Below, in pieces: positions 4,425 through 6,694 of a stretch of DNA of 6,694 nucleotides. The notes beneath the pieces are model-generated. The model was not told the origin of the DNA, did not search any database, and saw only the letters and a list, made by a program, of their open reading frames with translations. Numbering within the stretch: the stretch's first letter is position 1; every line of letters begins with the position of its first letter. Origin of the DNA: Planctomycetota bacterium (GTDB lineage: Bacteria > Planctomycetota > PUPC01 > DSUN01). The translations under genes were made by a program, and so were the position numbers. Location of the stretch: NCBI GenBank assembly GCA_016872875.1, contig VGYW01000446.1, forward strand, positions 1-6,694, written 5' to 3'.

Positions 4425-6575
4425 TCACTCGGGCGAGGCCCAGATGGTCTCAAGGAGCGAGCTGACGAAGAGGAAGAAGTCGCTCCGCAGCGTGGCGAGG
4501 TCCTTCTCTTCACACCCGCCCAGGACGTTCCAGACGCCGCGGCTGCTCCACTGGGCGGCGACGAGCGAGGCGACCTCCTTGCCGCCGAGCTTCTGGTGGC
4601 AGAGCCGCGCGGCCAGGCTGTCGCCGTAGCGGACGAGTTCGTCAGGCTGCTTTCCCTGCGGGTTGAGGATTTCGTCGAAGCGGCTCCAAGCCTTGTCGGG
4701 GGGCCACGGCTCGAAGGCCACGAGGAGGAAGGCCGTGGGGTTCTGGCGGGTGAGAAGGAGCGCGACGCCTTCTGCATTCGCGGGCGCGCTGGCGCCGAGG
4801 CCGGCGTACTCGCCCAGCTTCGCGGTGGGCGTGACCGCCCAGAAGGGGGGCGGGCCGTAGGCCAGGCCGCTTGGGGCGTAGGCCCTCGGGCCGACCCAGT
4901 TGGGGCCGAGGGCGAGCTCGTGGGCGCCGATGTCGGGCGCCTTGCCCGCGTAGGTGGCGATGAGGCCGGGAAGAAGCGCGCCGCCGTCAATGAGCGGCGA
5001 GCCCTCCTTCGGGAGCAGCCTGCTGCGGGTGCCCTTTCGCGGGTCCTGCGGCAGGAACGCCAACAGGTCGTCGCCCTTGAATGTCAGGCTGTTCTTGTCC
5101 ACCCCCGCGGCCCGGAGGTCGGCCAGCGAGTAGTTCTTTTCGAGCACCCAGACGGGCTTGTCGCCCACACCGTAGGCGTTGTTGTCCATCAGGCGGAGGC
5201 GCGAGAGGCTGAAGGGGTCGCCTTGGCGGTTGCTGCCGATCGGGGCGTTGGGCAGGCTCACCCAGGCGTTGTTGGCGAAGATGCCGTCGAGGAGCACCGA
5301 GAAACGCTTGTAGGGGGCGGCCTGCACCAGCGTGTTGTTGGCGAACACCACCGGGCCGTAGCCCTCCTTGAGCTTGAGGATGTTGAGGCCGGCGCCCGTG
5401 ACCTGGTTTCGGAAGATGTACCAGGGCCCGCCGTTGAAGGGCTGGAAGGAGATACAGGCGAGGGAGGAGTGGAGCAGGTTGCCCCAGATGCGGTAGTTGT
5501 GGTAGCCGTAGTCAGGCTCGATGAGGTCGTCGCAGGTCTCGTAGACGTGGTTGTTGTAGACGTCAATGTTGTTGTCGCCGTACGAGATGCCGTCGGCGGT
5601 GCCCGTGATGCTGTTGAATGCGGCGACGCCGACGCCGCCGCGGTGGTGGTGGAAGTCGATGCCCTCGCCGCTCATGTGCCCTTTCACCTTGCCGAGGGTG
5701 AGGAAGTCGTCGTGCCACTCGTGCTCGCCGCTGAAGGTGCAGTCGGTGACGAACCACCTGTGGCCGTAGATGTTGCAGCCGTAGTGGTGGTTGAGGAAGC
5801 GGCACCTTGTGACGAAGATTTCGCTTGAGCTTGCGTTGCCGTTGAAGCCGTTCTTGCCCTGGGCGCCGGTGCGGAAGAAGGACGCGGTGTCCGCCTTCGC
5901 GCCTGGGGCCGGGCGGTTCGTGCAGTCGAGGGTCAGGCGGTCGAACCAGAGCCAGGAGCCGCCGACGGCGACGTTGCCTCTGATGACGGCCTCGCCCTCG
6001 GCCGGCCCGCGGAGCACGATGGGCTTGTCGGGCGTGCCCGACTTGGCGATGGCGAAGCCCGGCCCGTGGTCGCCCTTCTCGAGGAGCAGGATGTCGCCTG
6101 GCTGTGCCTCGGCGCAGGCCTTCTGAAGCTGGCCTGGCGGCACCTTGATGGTGCGGGCGCCCTCGGGGTCGTGCGGGAGAGCGTGGGTCGTCACCTCGAT
6201 GGCCTTTTCCACCGAGCCGCCGTCCGGGTCGGCGAGCGAGAGAGCCAGTTCGTAGGCGGTTCCCGGCGCGAGGTGGAAGAGCGAGCCAGAGAGGGCATTG
6301 ATGTCGCCCCGCCGCGTCTCGCCCGTGTTCATCTCCATGTCGCCGGAGCGGAAGACGACGCGGAACAGGTCAAGCCCTTCGCGCCAGGCAGTGGTGCCTT
6401 TTCGGCGGAAGCGCACCTTGCACGTCGCGTTGCGGTTCGCGTCGCCCGCGACGTCCCACTTCAGCCCGATGCAGTGAAACGTCGCCTTCGCCTCGAGCTC
6501 CTTCGGGGTCGTTGCATTCTCGCCGGCGAGCGCCAGGGCGCACATCGCCAGCAGCAGCGTTCCTGCCAGACGCAT
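4425..6575 (-). CDS. Secreted right-handed parallel beta-helix protein with N-terminal Fn3-like domain
   Basis: 716 residues. MRLAGTLLLAMCALALAG is a clear signal peptide, with likely cleavage after ALA at 17; C12 is not in a good lipobox. Residues about 25-132 look Fn3-like (FHCIGLKWDV...LAPGTAYELALSLADPDGG). From about 145 a parallel beta-helix begins with the typical opening GQLQKACAEAQPGDILLLEKG and KPIVLRG, followed by rungs of N/G-ended strands (IDVYNNHVYE, YRIWGNLL, PWYIFRNQV, VVFANNTLV). It closes with SPLIDGG (526-532) and APDIGAHE (546-553), the common end of such proteins. The fold is used by polysaccharide lyases and some hydrolases and epimerases. Polar clusters that could line a groove include FHHHRGG (308-314) and the segment with E353 and D355, but no known catalytic set is recognised. 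Residues about 575-716 form a separate, unassigned domain. The start at 6575 is chosen because of the signal peptide and the AGGAG; the frame is open upstream to 6665 through repeat DNA. Confidence 0.88.
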   Translation of the reverse strand: MRLAGTLLLAMCALALAGENATTPKELEAKATFHCIGLKWDVAGDANRNATCKVRFRRKGTTAWREGLDLFRVVFRSGDMEMNTGETRRGDINALSGSLFHLAPGTAYELALSLADPDGGSVEKAIEVTTHALPHDPEGARTIKVPPGQLQKACAEAQPGDILLLEKGDHGPGFAIAKSGTPDKPIVLRGPAEGEAVIRGNVAVGGSWLWFDRLTLDCTNRPAPGAKADTASFFRTGAQGKNGFNGNASSSEIFVTRCRFLNHHYGCNIYGHRWFVTDCTFSGEHEWHDDFLTLGKVKGHMSGEGIDFHHHRGGVGVAAFNSITGTADGISYGDNNIDVYNNHVYETCDDLIEPDYGYHNYRIWGNLLHSSLACISFQPFNGGPWYIFRNQVTGAGLNILKLKEGYGPVVFANNTLVQAAPYKRFSVLLDGIFANNAWVSLPNAPIGSNRQGDPFSLSRLRLMDNNAYGVGDKPVWVLEKNYSLADLRAAGVDKNSLTFKGDDLLAFLPQDPRKGTRSRLLPKEGSPLIDGGALLPGLIATYAGKAPDIGAHELALGPNWVGPRAYAPSGLAYGPPPFWAVTPTAKLGEYAGLGASAPANAEGVALLLTRQNPTAFLLVAFEPWPPDKAWSRFDEILNPQGKQPDELVRYGDSLAARLCHQKLGGKEVASLVAAQWSSRGVWNVLGGCEEKDLATLRSDFFLFVSSLLETIWASPE

Positions 6576-6580
6576 CTCTT

Positions 6581-6585
6581 CTCCT
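6581..6585 (-). promoter_or_regulatory. Ribosome binding site that fixes the beta-helix gene start
   Basis: On the minus strand, AGGAG lies 5 bases before the ATG at 6575-6573. Together with the signal peptide that follows directly, it rejects the in-frame ATG at 6665. That longer start would add 30 charged residues translated mostly from the tandem repeat. Confidence 0.75.
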
Positions 6586-6594
6586 CTCTTCAAT

Positions 6595-6633
6595 CGTCCT
6601 CGTCCTTCGTCCTCGTCCCTCGTCCTCGACTCT
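6595..6633. repeat. 13-bp tandem repeat, three copies, in the leader of the beta-helix gene
   Basis: Three consecutive 13-base units start with CGTCCTCG: 6595-6607 (ending TCCTT), 6608-6620 (ending TCCCT) and 6621-6633 (diverged, ending ACTCT). On the transcript strand this is purine-rich (AGGACGAGG type) and contains several Shine-Dalgarno-like AGGA/GAGG runs just upstream of the real site. The surrounding 6576-6694 region shows no convincing -35/-10 pair for the minus-strand gene. Confidence 0.65.
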
Positions 6634-6673
6634 TCTCCCTTCAGCCGCCGGATTGGGGCGCACACACAGCCCA

Positions 6674-6686
6674 GTCCCGAAGGGAC
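6674..6686. repeat. GTCCC-GAA-GGGAC palindrome at the right edge
   Basis: A perfect 5-bp inverted repeat surrounds a GAA loop, 8 bases from the window end. It shares the GAA-loop design with 782-798 and the GTCCC/GGGAC arms with 2107-2126. It is probably part of a dispersed repeat that continues beyond the window. Confidence 0.45.
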
Positions 6687-6694
6687 GGCAGTGG

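Noticed and set aside
4356..5828. Long plus-strand open frame (490 codons) opposite the beta-helix gene
   Set aside because: Its product is a Val/Ala/Glu/Asp-rich low-complexity sequence with no recognisable domain. It is the antisense shadow of a GC-rich gene, and the minus strand carries a signal peptide, Shine-Dalgarno and clear beta-helix motifs.

Overview
The window is a GC-rich stretch with long signal-peptide-bearing carbohydrate-active proteins. Its non-coding DNA is studded with short GC-rich palindromes and a purine/pyrimidine tandem repeat. This combination suggests an uncultured polysaccharide-degrading Gram-negative bacterium of the Planctomycetota/PVC kind. That is an inference from style and gene content; there is no rRNA or marker gene here to prove it.

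Layout, left to right. (1) Bases 1-555 (+) hold the C-terminal part of a family-1 ABC-transporter solute-binding protein, cut by the left edge. (2) Bases 556-851 form a 296-bp gap filled with nested palindromic repeats. (3) Bases 852-3641 (+) encode a secreted 929-residue GH127-type (DUF1680) glycoside hydrolase with an Fn3-like middle domain and a C-terminal LamG/concanavalin-like domain. A small palindromic element sits in frame inside its coding sequence. (4) Bases 3642-3737 are a comparatively AT-rich regulatory gap with inverted CTTG/CAAG motifs and a likely promoter. (5) Bases 3738-3965 and 3962-4369 (+) are an overlapping AbrB/MazE-fold antitoxin and PIN-domain (VapC-like) toxin pair. 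(6) After a 55-bp convergent gap, bases 4425-6575 (-) encode a secreted right-handed parallel beta-helix protein with an N-terminal Fn3-like domain and an unassigned C-terminal domain. (7) Bases 6576-6694 are its upstream region, with a 13-bp tandem repeat and another palindrome.

The sugar-binding protein, GH127 enzyme and beta-helix protein fit a theme of capturing and breaking down plant- or algal-type polysaccharide: exported enzymes release sugars and an ABC importer takes them up. The GH127 keeps the acid/base Glu and the Glu/Cys/Cys-Cys zinc and nucleophile set of the known beta-L-arabinofuranosidase. The toxin-antitoxin pair is an independent cassette between the two enzyme genes.

I did not find a clearly new biological system. 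The best leads are the in-frame palindrome inside the GH127 gene, the shared palindrome style across the gaps, the variant GH127 active-site surroundings, and the unassigned C-terminal domain of the beta-helix protein. No tRNA, rRNA, CRISPR array, transposase or recognisable riboswitch was seen.
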